This document shows, piece by piece, positions 31,070 to 44,804 of a stretch of 64,000 bases of DNA. The number at the start of each line of letters is the position of its first letter. Positions within the stretch are counted from its first letter, which is position 1. Below the pieces are notes generated by a model that saw nothing but the letters and a program-made list of their open reading frames with translations, was not told the DNA's origin and did not search any database. The DNA is taken from NCBI RefSeq assembly GCF_032854445.1, contig NC_088302.1, positions 57,328,237 to 57,392,236 on the forward strand. The letters are read 5' to 3'. The position numbers and the translations under genes are program-made. Source of the DNA: Liolophura sinensis. Its lineage: Eukaryota; Mollusca; Polyplacophora; Chitonida; Chitonidae.

Positions 31070-32299
31070 CTATGTGCCTCTTTCCAGGGATTGTCTTTGC
31101 TTGAGGACATGTACACTCGCATGCTGGAGTGCCCAGTCTGTCAGACGATTCAAGGTGGCGTTCCACAGAGACCGGTACCCGGCTGAGTCTTTCACTTTGC
31201 ACGCCGTATGTGTAATAGGTGCTCCACTGGTATATTCCCCCAGCTGGACATCCTGTTGAAGGCTAAGGTGACGTGAGATGTCTACATACTTCAGAGGTTT
31301 GACAGTGGGCGCGCTCAATCCAAACAAGAAAGCATCGTCCACTGCTATCAGTGGAGCCTTGAAACTACCCTGGTACAAAATCGGCATGACATCAGTGGTC
31401 ATTAGAATGGCATAACCAGAACAAAATTCCGGATAATACGTCTTGTTGGCTAGCAGATGAACAGGGACGTACCATCTGTTATGAGGGTCTCGCTGGATTT
31501 TTCGAGATTCACCTTTCTGAAAATGACACATCAATGTTGTGGGGCTATGCCAGATTTGTGGTATAAACAATTCGGTAACACGGAAAATGTCCAAAAATAT
31601 GTTGTCATCAACCTTAATAACATATCGTGCATGTGCACAATGTCGGCTTATCCACTGGCTGACCATAACGGCTTTGATTCCTAAATTGGTAAACACATCT
31701 ACAAAATCCCCCTGGACTATATCGTTGTATGTGGACTGTTCAAGGCCCACCCCGGGGCCGTCTTCAGGGTGAGCTGCATCACCCAGGAAAAACACTGTTT
31801 TTACACGAATATCTTTAAAATTGTTTAGACCGGCCCAAGTTTCTCTCAAAATCGTTCTGGAAGAAAAGTGACTTACTTCGCTGTGCATATAAATCAAAAT
31901 ATCAACTCTTTGGTTTTTACAGATGTCCTTGTTTTCTATGATGTAGCCTTCGAAATACGGATGTTGAACACCTGGGGCGATGGATGGACTGGGAACGGGC
32001 TTGAACCACGGAAGAACACCACTAGAGGCAACCTCGCTTTCGATTTTATCATGTATCACGTGACGAGGACGAGGGTCGTCTGCTTCAAGGGATACCTGAT
32101 GTATTCCGCCTTGAAAAGAATTAATTGGGACAGCTGTTTTGAACTGAAGCTTCCTCGTTGCTACGTAAACCACGTTCGGGCGAGACAAATGAGCAATAAG
32201 AAGCGAACACAAGCAGGCTGAGACAACCAAAGAGGCGAAGATGGTTTCCAGGTTAATGCCCCGGTTACCTCCCTTTGACGTCCGTTGTGGGGAAGGCAT
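31070..32299 (-). CDS. GT31 beta-1,3-glycosyltransferase-like, gene A
   Basis: 409 residues, one coding exon. Cytoplasmic tail 1-19, a single transmembrane anchor at about 20-38 (IFASLVVSACLCSLLIAHL), a stem, then the catalytic domain from about 130. GT31 landmarks: RTILRETW (148-155), VKTVFFLG (166-173), YNDIVQGDFVDVFTNL (191-206), YVIKVDDNIF (226-235), YYPEFCSGYAILM (288-300) and VDDAFLFG (320-327). The family transfers galactose or GlcNAc from UDP-sugars to glycans in the Golgi. Oddity: the usual metal-binding DDD is DDN here (231-233), so activity may be weakened or lost. It is closest to gene C in this window (shared CAHARYVIK, and WAL-H-S near the end). The start is supported by the charged tail plus anchor; an acceptor upstream (32448) shows a 5' UTR intron. 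Confidence 0.9.
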   Translation of the reverse strand: MPSPQRTSKGGNRGINLETIFASLVVSACLCSLLIAHLSRPNVVYVATRKLQFKTAVPINSFQGGIHQVSLEADDPRPRHVIHDKIESEVASSGVLPWFKPVPSPSIAPGVQHPYFEGYIIENKDICKNQRVDILIYMHSEVSHFSSRTILRETWAGLNNFKDIRVKTVFFLGDAAHPEDGPGVGLEQSTYNDIVQGDFVDVFTNLGIKAVMVSQWISRHCAHARYVIKVDDNIFLDIFRVTELFIPQIWHSPTTLMCHFQKGESRKIQRDPHNRWYVPVHLLANKTYYPEFCSGYAILMTTDVMPILYQGSFKAPLIAVDDAFLFGLSAPTVKPLKYVDISRHLSLQQDVQLGEYTSGAPITHTACKVKDSAGYRSLWNATLNRLTDWALQHASVHVLKQRQSLERGT

Positions 32300-32447
32300 G
32301 CCTATTGTAACATAAGAGCCACATAAGAAGAGAGCTGATGCGAAATTCTCGTCTGGATCATTCTGTCGCCAACATGATGGTATCCACCGCTTAAACGTCT
32401 TATCAGCTTTTTAACTCCTGTCCATTTTATCCTCAGTTCCTCGGCAT
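32300..32447 (-). other. 5' UTR part of gene A exon with upstream acceptor
   Basis: On the minus strand CCCTCAATATTTTTCAG ends at 32448 and is a good 3' splice site, 148 nt before the gene A start codon. An upstream ATG at 32447 is closed at once by a stop (ATG CCG AGG AAC TGA). Gene A therefore probably has at least one noncoding exon further upstream, in the direction of the 34-46 kb arrays. Confidence 0.5.
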
Positions 32448-32779
32448 CTGAAAAATATTGAGGGTTTAATTAGCTGTAATGTTCATTAGTAAAACGACTG
32501 AATGGTATTTATGTGCTTTTACGCTGCCCGAGGGTAGGCCGGCTACCACAAGGCTGGTACATATATTAGCGAGGGAAGGGACTCTAGTTCTCTATTGTCT
32601 GTACTCGATGGAGAGATGCTGCGATAAAAAAGACACTTCAGACGTTATAAAAGAAAACTTAAACAACCTAGAATTTGAAAAGATTTCACTTTGCCAAAAA
32701 GTGTACGTCAAATGGGAGAACACCTGACAAGCAGAATTGTTCAGGTTTGTTACCATAGTTTAAAACAATGTACATTAAA

Positions 32780-34325
32780 AACATTAAGCGCCAGATCATA
32801 GTTGTGCCAAGACATGATAGTTATCACTGTGCAAAACTGTTCCACCACTGAACTCCAGAGCATAGTAGTTCCAAGGCATGATATTTATTACTGTACAAAA
32901 CTATTTCACCATGAAACGCCAGATCATAATAGTGCCAAGACACGCTAGCTATTACTGTACAAAACTATTCCATCATTGAACGCCAGATCATAGTAGTACC
33001 AAGACGCGATAGTTATTACTGTACAAAACTATTCCACCATGAAACGCCAGATCATAGCAGTGCCGAGACACGATAGCTACTACTGTACAAACTATTCCAT
33101 CATTGAACGCCAGGTCATAGTAGTGCCAAGACACACTAGCTATTACTGTACAAAACTGCACCATCATTGAACGCCAGGTCATAGTAGTGCCGAGACAGAA
33201 TAGCTATTACTGTACAAAACTATTCCATCATTGAACGCCAGGTCATAGTAGTGCCAAGACATTATAGTTATTACTGTACAAAACTGTTCCATCATTGAGC
33301 GCCAGGTCATAGTAGTGCCGAGACACGCTAGTTATCACTGTACAAAAGTATTCCATCATGAAACGCCAGATCATAGTAGTGCCGAGACACGCTAGCTATT
33401 ACTATACAAAACTGTTCCATCATTGAACGCCAGATCATAGCAGTGCCGAGACACGCTAGTTATTACTGTAGAAAAGTATTCCACCATGAAACGCCAGATC
33501 ATAGTAGTGCCGAGACACGCTAGCTATTACTGTACAAACTATTCTATCATTGAACGCCAGGTCATAGTAGTGCCAAGACACACGAGCTATTACTGTACAA
33601 AACTATTCCATCATTGAACGCCACATCATAGCAGTGCCGAGACACGATAGCTATTACTGTACAAAACTGTTCCATCATTGAACGCCAGGTCATAGTAGTG
33701 CCAAGACACGCTAGCTATTACTGTACAAAAATATTCCACCATGAAACGCCAGATCATAGTAGTGCCAAGACATTATAGTTATTACTGTACAAAACTGCAC
33801 CATCATTGAACGCCAGATCATAGTAGTGCCGAGACACGCTAGCTATTACTGTACAAAACTATTCCACCATGAAACGCCAGATCATAGTAGTGCCGACACA
33901 CGATAGCTATTACTGTACAAATCTGTTCCATCATTGAACGCCAGGTCATAGTAGTGCCAAGACACGCTAGCTATTACTGTACAAAACTATTCCACCATGA
34001 AACGCCAGATCATAGTAGTGCCGAGACACGCTAGCTATTACTGTACAAAACTGTTCCATCATTGAACGCCAGATCGTAGTAGTGCCGAGACACGATAGCT
34101 ATTACTGTACAAAAGTATTCCACCATGAAACGCCAGATCATAGTAGTGCCGAGACACGCTAGCTATTACTGTACAAAACTGTTCCATCATTGAACGCCAG
34201 ATCATACTAGTGCCGAGACAGGCTAGCTATTACTGAACAAAAGTATTCCACCATGAAACGCCAGATCATAGTAGTGCCGACACACGATAGCTATTACTGT
34301 ACAAAACTATTCCATCACTAAACGT
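32780..34325. repeat. 64-bp minisatellite
   Basis: About 24 units of 64 bp (key words CGCCAGATCATAGTAGTGCC and CTATTACTGTACAAAACT). Alternating CCATCATTGAACG and CCACCATGAAACG variants indicate a dimeric higher-order unit in places. Confidence 0.92.
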
Positions 34326-34655
34326 CTTCATTCTACGTTTCTTTTGCCGTACAATGAGTATAATTCTCCTGTAAGTCAATATGGACAGAGTGTTCAGAAT
34401 CTCTGGCACTTTGTTAAACAATTGTATCTAATTCCGCTTGAACCGGGGCTAGGGACAGAATACTCATTGTGTTGAAGTAGACCGACGGGCTTAGGGCTGT
34501 ATATTAATCCCATGGAATTAGATCGCCAGATTAAATATATGAACAATTGCCGTCAAAGCTCAATTTAGATACATAGATTGATCATCGACAACTTACCTAT
34601 TTCATATACTTTCTTAGGTCATAGGTGGTTTGTGCAGTAAACGTTGACTTGGGAA
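34326..34655. other. Short unique spacer
   Basis: 330 bp between two arrays with nothing recognisable. Confidence 0.5.
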
Positions 34656-36528
34656 CTGGCCTTGCCATTATTGACATGCAAATGACCTTGTTATTATTGG
34701 CATGCAATTGACCTTGTCATTATTGACATGCAATTGGCCTTGTCATTACTGACATGCAATTGACCTTGTCATTATCGACATGCAATTGGCTTCGTCATTA
34801 TTGACATGCAATTGACCTTGTAATTATTAACATGCAATTAGCCATGTCATTATTAACATGCAATTGGCCTTATCATTACTGACATGCAACTGGCCTTGTC
34901 ATTATCAACATCTAATTGGGCTTGTCATTATTGACATGCAATTGACCTAGTTATTATTGACATAAAATTGTGCTTGTCATTATCGACATGCAATTGGTCC
35001 TGTCACTATCGACATGCAATTGACACTGTCATTATCTTCATGCAATTGACCTTGTCATTATTGACAGGCAACTGGCCTTGTGGTTATCGACAGGAAATTG
35101 GTTTTGCCATTATTGACATGCAGTTGGCCTTCTGATTATTGACATACAATTAACCTTGTCATTATTGACATGCAATTAACCTGGCCATTATCAACATGCA
35201 ATTGGGCTTGTCATTATTGATATGCAATTGGCCTTGTCATTATTGTCATGCAACTGGCCTTGTCATTATTGACATGCAATTAACCTGGCCATTATCAACA
35301 TGCAATTGGGCTTGTCATTCTTGATATACAATCAGCCATGTCATTATTGACATGCAATTGAATTTGTCAATATTGACATGCAATTGGCCTTGTCATTGTT
35401 GATATGCAATTGGTCTTGTCATTATCGACATGCGATTGGCTTTGTCATCATTGAGGTGCAATTGACCTGGTCATTATTGATATGTAATTGGCTTTGTCAT
35501 TATTGACATGCAATTAGCGTTGTCATTATCGACATGCAACTGGGCTTGTCATTACTGACATGCAATTGGCCTGGTGATTATCGATGTGCAATTGGGCTTG
35601 TCATTATCGACATGCAATTACTGTTGTCATTATTGACATACAACTGGCATTGTCATTATTGACGTGCAATTGACCTAGCCATTATCAACATGCAAATTGG
35701 CCTTGTCATTATTGATGTGTAATTAGCCTTGTCATTATTTACATGCAATTGGCTTTGTCATTATCGACATGTAGTTGGCTTTTGTCATTATTGACATGCA
35801 ATTGACCTTTGTCATTATTGACGTGCAACTGACCTGGTTATTATCGATGTGCAATTGGCCTTGTCATTATCGACATGCAATTGCCCTTGTCATTTTTGAG
35901 GTGCAATTGACCTAGTCATTAGTGATATGCAATTGGCCTCGTCGTTCTTGACTTGCAATTGACATGATCATTCCTAACGTGTAATTGGCCTTGTTGACAT
36001 GCAATTGACCTTGTCATTGTTGACATGCAACTGACCTTGTCAGTATTGACATGCAATTGACCTTGTCATTTTTCACATGTAATTGGCCGTGTTATTATTG
36101 ACATGCAATAGTCCTTGTCATTATTGATATGACATTGGCCTTGTCATTATTGAAGTGCAGTTGGTCTGGTCATTATCGATATGCAATTGGCTTTGTCATT
36201 TTTGACATGCATATGACCTTGTCATCATTGACAGGCAGTTGGCCTTGTCATTACTGATACGTAATTGGACTTGTCATTATGGACGTGCAACTTGCCTTGT
36301 CGTTATTGACATGCAATTGACCTGATCATTATCGATATGCAATTGGCCTTGTCATACTTGACATACAATTGGCCTGATCATTATTGACATGCAATAGTCC
36401 TTGTCATTATTGACATGCAATTGGCCCTGTCATTATTTACATGCAACTGGCCTGATCATTATTGACATGCAGTTGGCCTGGTCATTGTTGACATGCAACT
36501 GACCTTGTCATTATTGACAGGCAAACTT
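34656..36528. repeat. 26-bp minisatellite
   Basis: About 70 units of 26 bp with key words CTTGTCATTATTGACATGCA and ATTGGCC. It is highly degenerate point by point but the period is well kept, so it is probably older than the 100-bp and 55-bp arrays. Confidence 0.92.
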
Positions 36529-37885
36529 TTCTTTTGACACCTTGATATTATAGAACATTTTATTTTATTTTGAAGCAACGAAACGTATGAGAAATTATTT
36601 CAATATTTATACAAAAAAGATTAGAAATTTTCTGGCAGTGGAATAAAAAGTCGATGGCAATATTTTGCTGCAGTTTGATGAACGTGAATAAATAATAATC
36701 ACCCGAGTCACTCTCTATGCCGTGTATCCTGCTGAGGTGACCAGGGAATCAGGTGGTAGACCTATATACCTTTCTGTGTCTATTTTCTGGAAACCGGCAT
36801 TGCCATAATATCTCAGTTTCTCACTTTCAAAGTTGCTGCGGAATTTCAGCCTGAGATTCGGGTTTACTCTGGGCGTCATCGGTATATCCTCAAGTAAATC
36901 AGCTGGATCTATATAAGTACGACATACCCATCTGGCAAAAGTCGCCGGATGTTTTCGGTTGCCAGTGTCGTGTCATGCGACTTGCATTTTGTTTATCGAT
37001 TGTACATGTCTAGCAGCCCTCTACACTGCAGGACAGCGATATCTGAATTATGCTGAATATATGCTTTACATTATGAACACCTCATATATTACTTTTGTAA
37101 AAAAAACAAAAACAAGGACTCTTCTAATGCAATGTTAAGTTTGTCACGCCTTACGGCTTACAAAACGATCTGTACACAAGGTTTTTCACGTCTACTTAAG
37201 ACTAATCTGTGCAATACGTTCTTCACGACAGACAATGAAGTGCTCGTATGAGCAAAGTACTATCACCTTGGCTAACGAGTACGAATTGCCAACTCGAAGT
37301 GGAGGTGCCGACTACCAACTCTTGTATTTCCAACGAAGTCTTGTATTTCCAACTTCAGCAATATCAGACATCATGATTGCTCAAAATAACCTATAAATTG
37401 TCTCCATAGTAACAGGACTAATATAGTACAGCGTCGTCGGTATTAAGACAGACAGCCGTCTAACTGCTACCTGCAGCTGACTTTGATCTAACGGCCTACT
37501 CCGTACAAGTACACAGTTACTATATACAGGTGGGATTTCGGTGGAGAATATATTTAAACACAGTCAGAACCATTTTAATATAGAAGAATTCAGGTTGGGG
37601 TCAGTGACATTAGTGCGCTTAGGTTACTTTGGTGAGCTGGGCACAATTTCATCAGTAAAAAGCGCTAAATGTAACAATTTTGAAACATATTTTACGACAA
37701 AACTATCACTCGTAGCGATATAGTTCCATGAAACAGAAAAGAAGCACAATAGTTGGTCTATCTACTTACCAATAAATGGTTTCCTGTAATGAAACCTTGG
37801 ATAATCAATAGCAACGCACATCTGCAATCTTTAATTGCAATGTGCAGGAAAACTATTGGTTGTAGAAAAAAATAGAACTAGATTC
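36529..37885. other. Unique spacer
   Basis: No convincing gene. The 60-codon plus-strand frame at 37541-37723 has no domain. The interval is AT-rich at its left end. Confidence 0.5.
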
Positions 37886-40800
37886 GTCTCCAGAACTCAC
37901 CCTCAACGCCGTCATATACCGTTACCTGCACACACACTCACAGGGTACATTGTGATGAAAACATCAGCAGGGTGGAGCATGGATGTAGGCGCACACTCAC
38001 CCTCAACGCCATCATATACCGCTACCTGCACACACACTCACAGGGTACATGGTGATGAAGACATTGGCAGAGTGGAGCATGGATGTAGGCGCACACTCAC
38101 CCTCAACGCCATCATATACCGTTACCTGCACACACACTCACAGGGTACATTGTGATGAAGACATCGGCAGAGTGGAGCATGGATGTAGGCACACACTCAC
38201 CCTCAACGCCATCATATACCACTACCTGTACACACACTCACAGGGTACAATGTGATGAAGACATCGGCAGAGTGCAGCATGGAGGTAGGCGCACACTCTC
38301 CCTCAACGCCATCATATACCGCTATATGCACATACACTCAAAGGGTACATGGTGATGAAGACATCGGCAGAGTGGAGCATGGATGTAGGCGCACACTCAC
38401 CCTCAACGCCATCATATACCGCTACCTGCACACATACTCACAGGGTACATGGTGATGAAGACATCGGCAGAGTGGAGCATGGATGTATGCGCACACTCAC
38501 CCTCAACGCCATCATATACCACTACCTGCACACACACTCACAGGGTACATGGTGATGAAGACATCAGCAGAGTGGAGCATGGATGTAGGCGCACACTCAC
38601 CCTCAACGCCATCATATACCGCTATCTGCACATACACTCACAGGATACATGGTGATGAAGACATCGGCAGAGTGGAGCATGGATGTAGGCGCACACTCAC
38701 CCTCAACGCCATCATATACCGCTACCTGCACACATACTCAAATGGTACATCGTGATGAAGACATCGGCGGGATAGAGTATGGATGTAGGCGCACACTCAC
38801 CCTTAACGCCATCATATACCGCTACCTGCACACACACTCACAGGGTACATGGTGATGAAGACATCGGCAGAGTGGAGCATGGATGTAGGCGCACACTCAC
38901 CCTCAACGCCATCATATACCGCTAGCTGCACACATACTTACAGGGTACAATGTGATGAAGACATCGGCAGAGTGAGCATGGATGTAGGCGCACACTCACC
39001 CTCAACGCCATCATATACCGCTACCTGCACACACACTCACGGGGTACATGGTGATGAAGACATCGGCAGAGTGGAGCATGGATGTAGGCGCACACTCACC
39101 CTCAACGCCATCATATACCGTTACCTGTACACACACTCAAAGGGTACAATGTGATGAAGACATCAGCAGAGTGGAGCATGGATGTAGGCGCACACTCACC
39201 CTCAACGCCATCATATACCGCTATCTGCACACACACTCACAGGGTACATGGTGATGAAGACATTAGCAGAGTGGAGCATGGATGTAGGCGCACACTCATC
39301 CTCAACGCCATCATATACCGCTATCTGCACACACACTCACAGGGTACATGGTGATGAAGAAATTAGCAGAGTGGAGCATGGATGTAGGCGCACACTCACC
39401 CTCAACGCCATCATATACCGCTACCTGCACACATACTTACAGGGTACATCGTGATGAAGACATCGGCGGAATAGAGTATGGATGTAGGCGCACACTCACT
39501 TTTAATGCCATCATATACCACTACCTGCACACACACTCACAGGGTACATGGTGATGAAGACATCAGCAGAGTGGAGCATGGATGTAGGCGCACACTCACC
39601 CTCAACGGCATCATATACCACTACCTGCACAGACACTCACAGGGTACATGGTGATGAAGACATTAGCAGAGTGGAGCATGGATGTATGCCCAGACTCACC
39701 CTCAACGCCATCATATACCGCTATCTGCACACATACTCAAAGGGTACATGGTGATGAAGACATTAGCAGAGTGGAGCATGGATGTAAGCGCACACTCACC
39801 CTCAACGCCATCATATACCGCTATCTGCACACACACTCACAGGGTACATTGTGATGAAGACAGCGGCAGAGTGGAGCATGGAGGTAGGCGCACACTCACC
39901 CTCAACGCCATCATATACCGCTACCTGCACACATCCTCAAAGGGTACATGGTGATGAAGACATCGGCGGAATAGAGTATGGATGTAGGCGCACACTCACT
40001 TTTAACGCCATCATATACCACTACCTGCACACACACTCACAGGGTACATTGTGATGAAAACATCAGCAGAGTGGAGCATGGATGTAGCCGCACACTCACC
40101 CTCAACGGCATCATATACCGCTACCTGCACACACACTTACAGGGTACATTGTGATGAAGACATTAGCAGAGTGGAGCATGGATGTAGGCGCACACTCACC
40201 CTCAACGCCATCATATACCGCTATCTGCACACATACTCACAGGGTACATGGTGATGAAGACATTAGCAGAGTGGAGCATGGATGTAGGCGCACACTCACC
40301 CTCAACGCCATCATATACCGCTATCTGCACACACACTCAAAGGGTACATCGTGATGAAGACATCGGCGGAATAGAGTATGGATGTAGGCGCACACTTACT
40401 TTTAACGCCATCATATACCACTACCTGTACACACACTCACAGGGTACAATGTGATGAAGACATCAGCAGAGTGGAGCATGGATGTAGGCGCACACTCACC
40501 CTCAACGGCATCATATACCGCTATCTGCACACACACTTACAGGGTACATGGTGATGAAGACATTAGCAGAGTGGAGCATGGATGTAGGCGCACACTCACC
40601 CTCAACGCCATCATATACCGCTAACTGCACACACACTCACAGGGTACAATGTGATGAAGACATCGGCAGAGTGGAGCATGGATGTAGGCGCACACTCACC
40701 CTCAACGCCATCATATACCGCTAGCTGCACACATACTCACAGGGTACATGGTGATGAAGACATTGGCAGAGTGGAGCATGGATGTAGGCGCACACTCACC

Positions 40801-41985
40801 CTCAACGCCATCATATACCACTACCTGCACACACACTCACAGGGTACAATGTGATGAAGACATCGGCAGAGTGGAGCATGGATGTAGGCGCACACTCACC
40901 CTCGACGCCATCATATACCGCTACCTGCACACACACTCACAGGGTACAATGTGATGAAGACATTGGCAGAGTGGAGCATGGATGTAGGCGCACACTCACC
41001 CTCAACGCCATCATATACCACTACCTGCACACACACTCACAGGGTACAATGTGATGAAGACATCAGCAGAGTGGAGCATGGATGTAGGCGCACACTCACC
41101 CTCAACGCCATCATATACCACTACCTGCACACACACTCACAGTGTACATTGTGATGAAGACATCGGCAGAGTGGAGCATGGATGTAGGCGACACTCACCC
41201 TCAACGCCATCATATACCGTTACTTGCACACACACTTACAGGGTACATTGTGATGAAGACATCGGCAGAGTGGAGCATGGATGTAGGCGCACACTCACCC
41301 TCAACGCCATCATATACCGCTAGCTGCACACATACTCACAGGGTACAATGTGATGAAGACATCGGCAGAGTGGAGCATGGATGTAGGCGACACTCACCCT
41401 CAACGCCATCATATACCGCTACCTGCACACACACTCACAGGGTACATTGTGATGAAGACATCGGCAGAGTGGAGCATGGATGTAGGCGCACACTCACCCT
41501 CAACGCCATCATATACCACTACCTGTACACACACTCACAGGGTACAATGTGATGAAGACATCAGCAGAGTGGAGCATGGATATAGGCGCACACTCACCCT
41601 CAACGCCATCATATACCACTACCTGCACACACACTCACAGGGTACATTGTGATGAAGACATCGGCAGAGTGGAGCATGGATGTAGGCGACACTCACCCTC
41701 AACGCCATCATATACCGTTACCTGCACACACACTTACAGGGTACATTGTGATGAAGACATCGGCAGAGTGGAGCATGGATATAGGCGCACACTCACCCTT
41801 AACGCCATCATATACCGCTACCTGCACACATACTCACAGGGTACATGGTGATGAAGACATCGGCAGAGTGGAGAATGGATGTAGGCGCACACTCACCCTC
41901 AACGCCATCATATACCGCTACCTGCACACACACTTACAGCGTAGGCCTATATGGTGATGAAGACATCGGCAGAATGGAGATTTTA
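37886..41985. repeat. 100-bp minisatellite
   Basis: About 41 units of exactly 100 bp, a few of 99 (missing one C near 41189, 41389 and 41689). Key words: GATGAAGACATCGGCAGAGT, GGAGCATGGATGTAGGCGCA and CATCATATACCGCTACCTGC. A subvariant with GGCGGAATAGAGTATGG and CACTTTTAACGCC recurs at about 38760, 39460, 39960 and 40360. On the minus strand each unit has TTGAGG|GTGAGT and a preceding GTGTGTGTGCAG. Overlapping 67-68-codon frames are artefacts of the 100-bp period. Confidence 0.95.
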
Positions 41986-44804
41986 ACTGAAGAATTCACT
42001 GTCTGTACACAGCATGCATCACCAACTCTGTATATTACATTTGCTTTTTACGACCCAAAGGCTTTAACCTCCGATTTGACGTGTCTTGTCTTGCTTGGGT
42101 GGGTTGTATTCACCTTCCCGTATAAATGTAAAACGCCTAAGTACCAAGTGTTTTTTAATATAGCTCCGACACTGTTTAATATAACTTACACCTCCCAAAC
42201 ATTCAGCCTTTTACAGGCTTGCTCTAATTGGCGTATCGCAGTTCCTGAAATTCTCTATAATTCTGTCGATTTATTCTAGACCTCATACTCGCTCCTTTCT
42301 TTAAAATTGCTAAAATAGCTGCGTTAGGGTATTGTCATATTTGCGGCACGTGGCGTCGTAGTAAGATGCGGTTCTTACCACGAAGGAACTCTTCAAGTTC
42401 AATATGTGTTTATACTCACTGCGCAGGACGGTCCGACATCTTGTTGCACAGCGCCCCATTATTCTTCTGTGGTATTTTCGGTATAGAATTGCAGGTCATG
42501 GTTGGACAAACACATAGATATAGTCATGTATAGTTTGACCTGAACTATAGTGTTCCATCATACGAAAAGTGCGGTGTTGTACGAGTAAAAAAAACTTGTT
42601 TGGGCGTTATCATTGAGCCACTACTCAGAAAATGAAAGTTACCTATATATGGGTGTAATATCTCTGTGAGCTAAAACAAAGTCAACAACATTGTGCTGTA
42701 AACAGGTGCAGAAAGGATGTCCTATTCTGCAAAGTTATCCCACATATGACCTAGACCTAAATTTTATTTCTTTATTTATTTGACACTTGTTTAATGCCAT
42801 ACTCAGAAAGTCTTCACTTGTAATAAGGCTGTCATTTTAGGTTGAGCCAGGAATCCCGAGTGGCCGCTTTAAACCACAGACCTTTGGAAAGTTACTAACG
42901 AAATGTCTGTCTCGTGGCTTACAGATATGCATACCGTACAAAGGCCAAACTATAGTCAACAAATGCCAGTGAGAGTTAGGAAATGCGGACATTCTCTCTG
43001 TTCAAGACAGGTTTGAACCCGTGCTTCAGTTAATGACCTCGCTCGCTCGAGCCGCGAACAGTACATCGGAAGAGATACCTCGCACCGTGCCACGATTTAG
43101 CGCGAGTCATACACGCCACTCTGTATACTGTTCCTTTCACACAGCAGACAATTTTTTCATTTAAGTCTTGAACAATGCCAGTGTCACTGTGGTTAGAATG
43201 ATAAAGCAGAGACCTGAGAATTGAGAATAAACAAAATGTCTTTATCGAAGTTTGTTTCTATTAAGGCTGAATACAAACATTTATTTTACCTAAAGTCTGC
43301 ACAACATTAATTGTTCCAACGGATACTCAAAAAGTTGATTTATAACTGCTGACTATAAGTCTGTGGGAGGACAGTATTAATGAGACAAACGGGAAAGACA
43401 CAGGTGCATCCTACAGGATCCAACAGATCGAGACTGTCTAGTGATGACAGTGCTGTAAAGCGAGCGTAGAAGGCAACGCATGCCCTGTAAGGAGCACCAG
43501 CGCAAGTGCGAACTTATCCCAATATACGTAGCAAACGTACTTTAAGATGTTGGCAGTTTGGGACGATCGTCCATTGGCCACGGTTTATTAATGAAAATTC
43601 CGCTAGACAACATTCAGAGGTTTACTGGACTCATTCCAAAGTATCGGTATTGACAGCTAAAGGTGATTTCTTCGCAAACTGCCGACACATGATCGCCGTA
43701 GCGTCAAAGGTGTTAGACCCATGTAGTCGATTAAAAAAATGCATTGCCTTTTAGTTCATGTTCAAGCGTGTTCAAAGCATATCTATGGCGACAGTAATCG
43801 AAGTGACGCTTGATTCCACTTTGCTTCAGTGTCCCTGACATCGACGCATGCTTATTTAGCTTCGGTTAGCACCATGTCGTATCGGAAACACCACAGTATT
43901 ATTCAAATTGGCTGTGGAGAAATACTGATCACGCCAGACAGTACAAAAGTCACCGATGTGTGAAGTTAGGCCAGGCAATAGATCGGGGGCTATTCTGATA
44001 TGTCTGAGCCGCTAGACTTGCTGGCGTTGTCATTTCCTCCCATGCCCTTCCAAGGTCATATCTAACAAACATAAGTGGATACGGAATTCCCTTTTGTTAG
44101 GTAGGTCACAATGGTTCGTTTAATGTAGTGATACGAACTTAAGATATATTCATAAAACCTGGTCTTAATAGCCAGTCATAGCGATATATGTTAAGACTTT
44201 TATGTAAGACATAAGATGAGTGGAGCCCGTGTGCTTTGATTAGGGAAGTATAAAAACTATGTTTTTGACAGAAGGATTCGCCAATGGAATCCTTGCTCTC
44301 TTGTGTAGTGATCTCTCAAGCTCTTGTGTAGTGATCTCTCTCTGAACGTGCTGAACTTAACTGGTAAAAATGCTTTTACTGGTATATAAGGCATTGTCAT
44401 ACATGAAAGGACCAGTTTGATTAGTTAACAGTAAAGTGCGCATTTGAACATGGGCCCTTGTATTTTTATCGGAGTGTAAACTGTTTATGCAAATATTCTC
44501 TCCGCCTTATGTTTAGTGCTTCACACGTGGTGGAAACTCTTCTAATCCACTATGTACGCCAACCTTCTGTACACCCAGTGACCAATCTCGGTGTATTTGG
44601 CCTCTGTTGTTCGTGTCCTTGCCCTGTATATACCGTGGGCCTGGTGCCATATTATCCAGCATACTGTGTACAGGAGGAGGAGGTGTCGAGAAATTTTCGA
44701 GAAAGATACGTAGGAGAGAAGGGTATTTGGAGCGTACTTACTTAACGAAAGGCTCCTAACTTGTCATCAAACAGGTAGACCCATAATACGAAGTACTGAA
44801 TATA
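41986..44804. other. Unique spacer
   Basis: No gene recognised in 2.8 kb. An old SINE lies at 42763-42892. Short frames at 43506-43754 and 44458-44745 lack domains or splice context. Confidence 0.45.
42763..42892 (-). mobile_element. Old SINE fragment
   Basis: TTTATTTCTTTATTTATTTG tail, then AATGCCATACTCAG and TTCACTTGTAATAAGGCTGT, matching the SINE tail with many substitutions. Confidence 0.5.

Noticed and set aside
37835-42279. Many overlapping 67-144-codon plus-strand ORFs (MKTSAEWSMDVGAHSPSTPSYT)
   Set aside because: These are frame artefacts of the 100-bp unit: the frame changes every unit and each ORF ends at the same unit position. There is no start or splice support on the plus strand.
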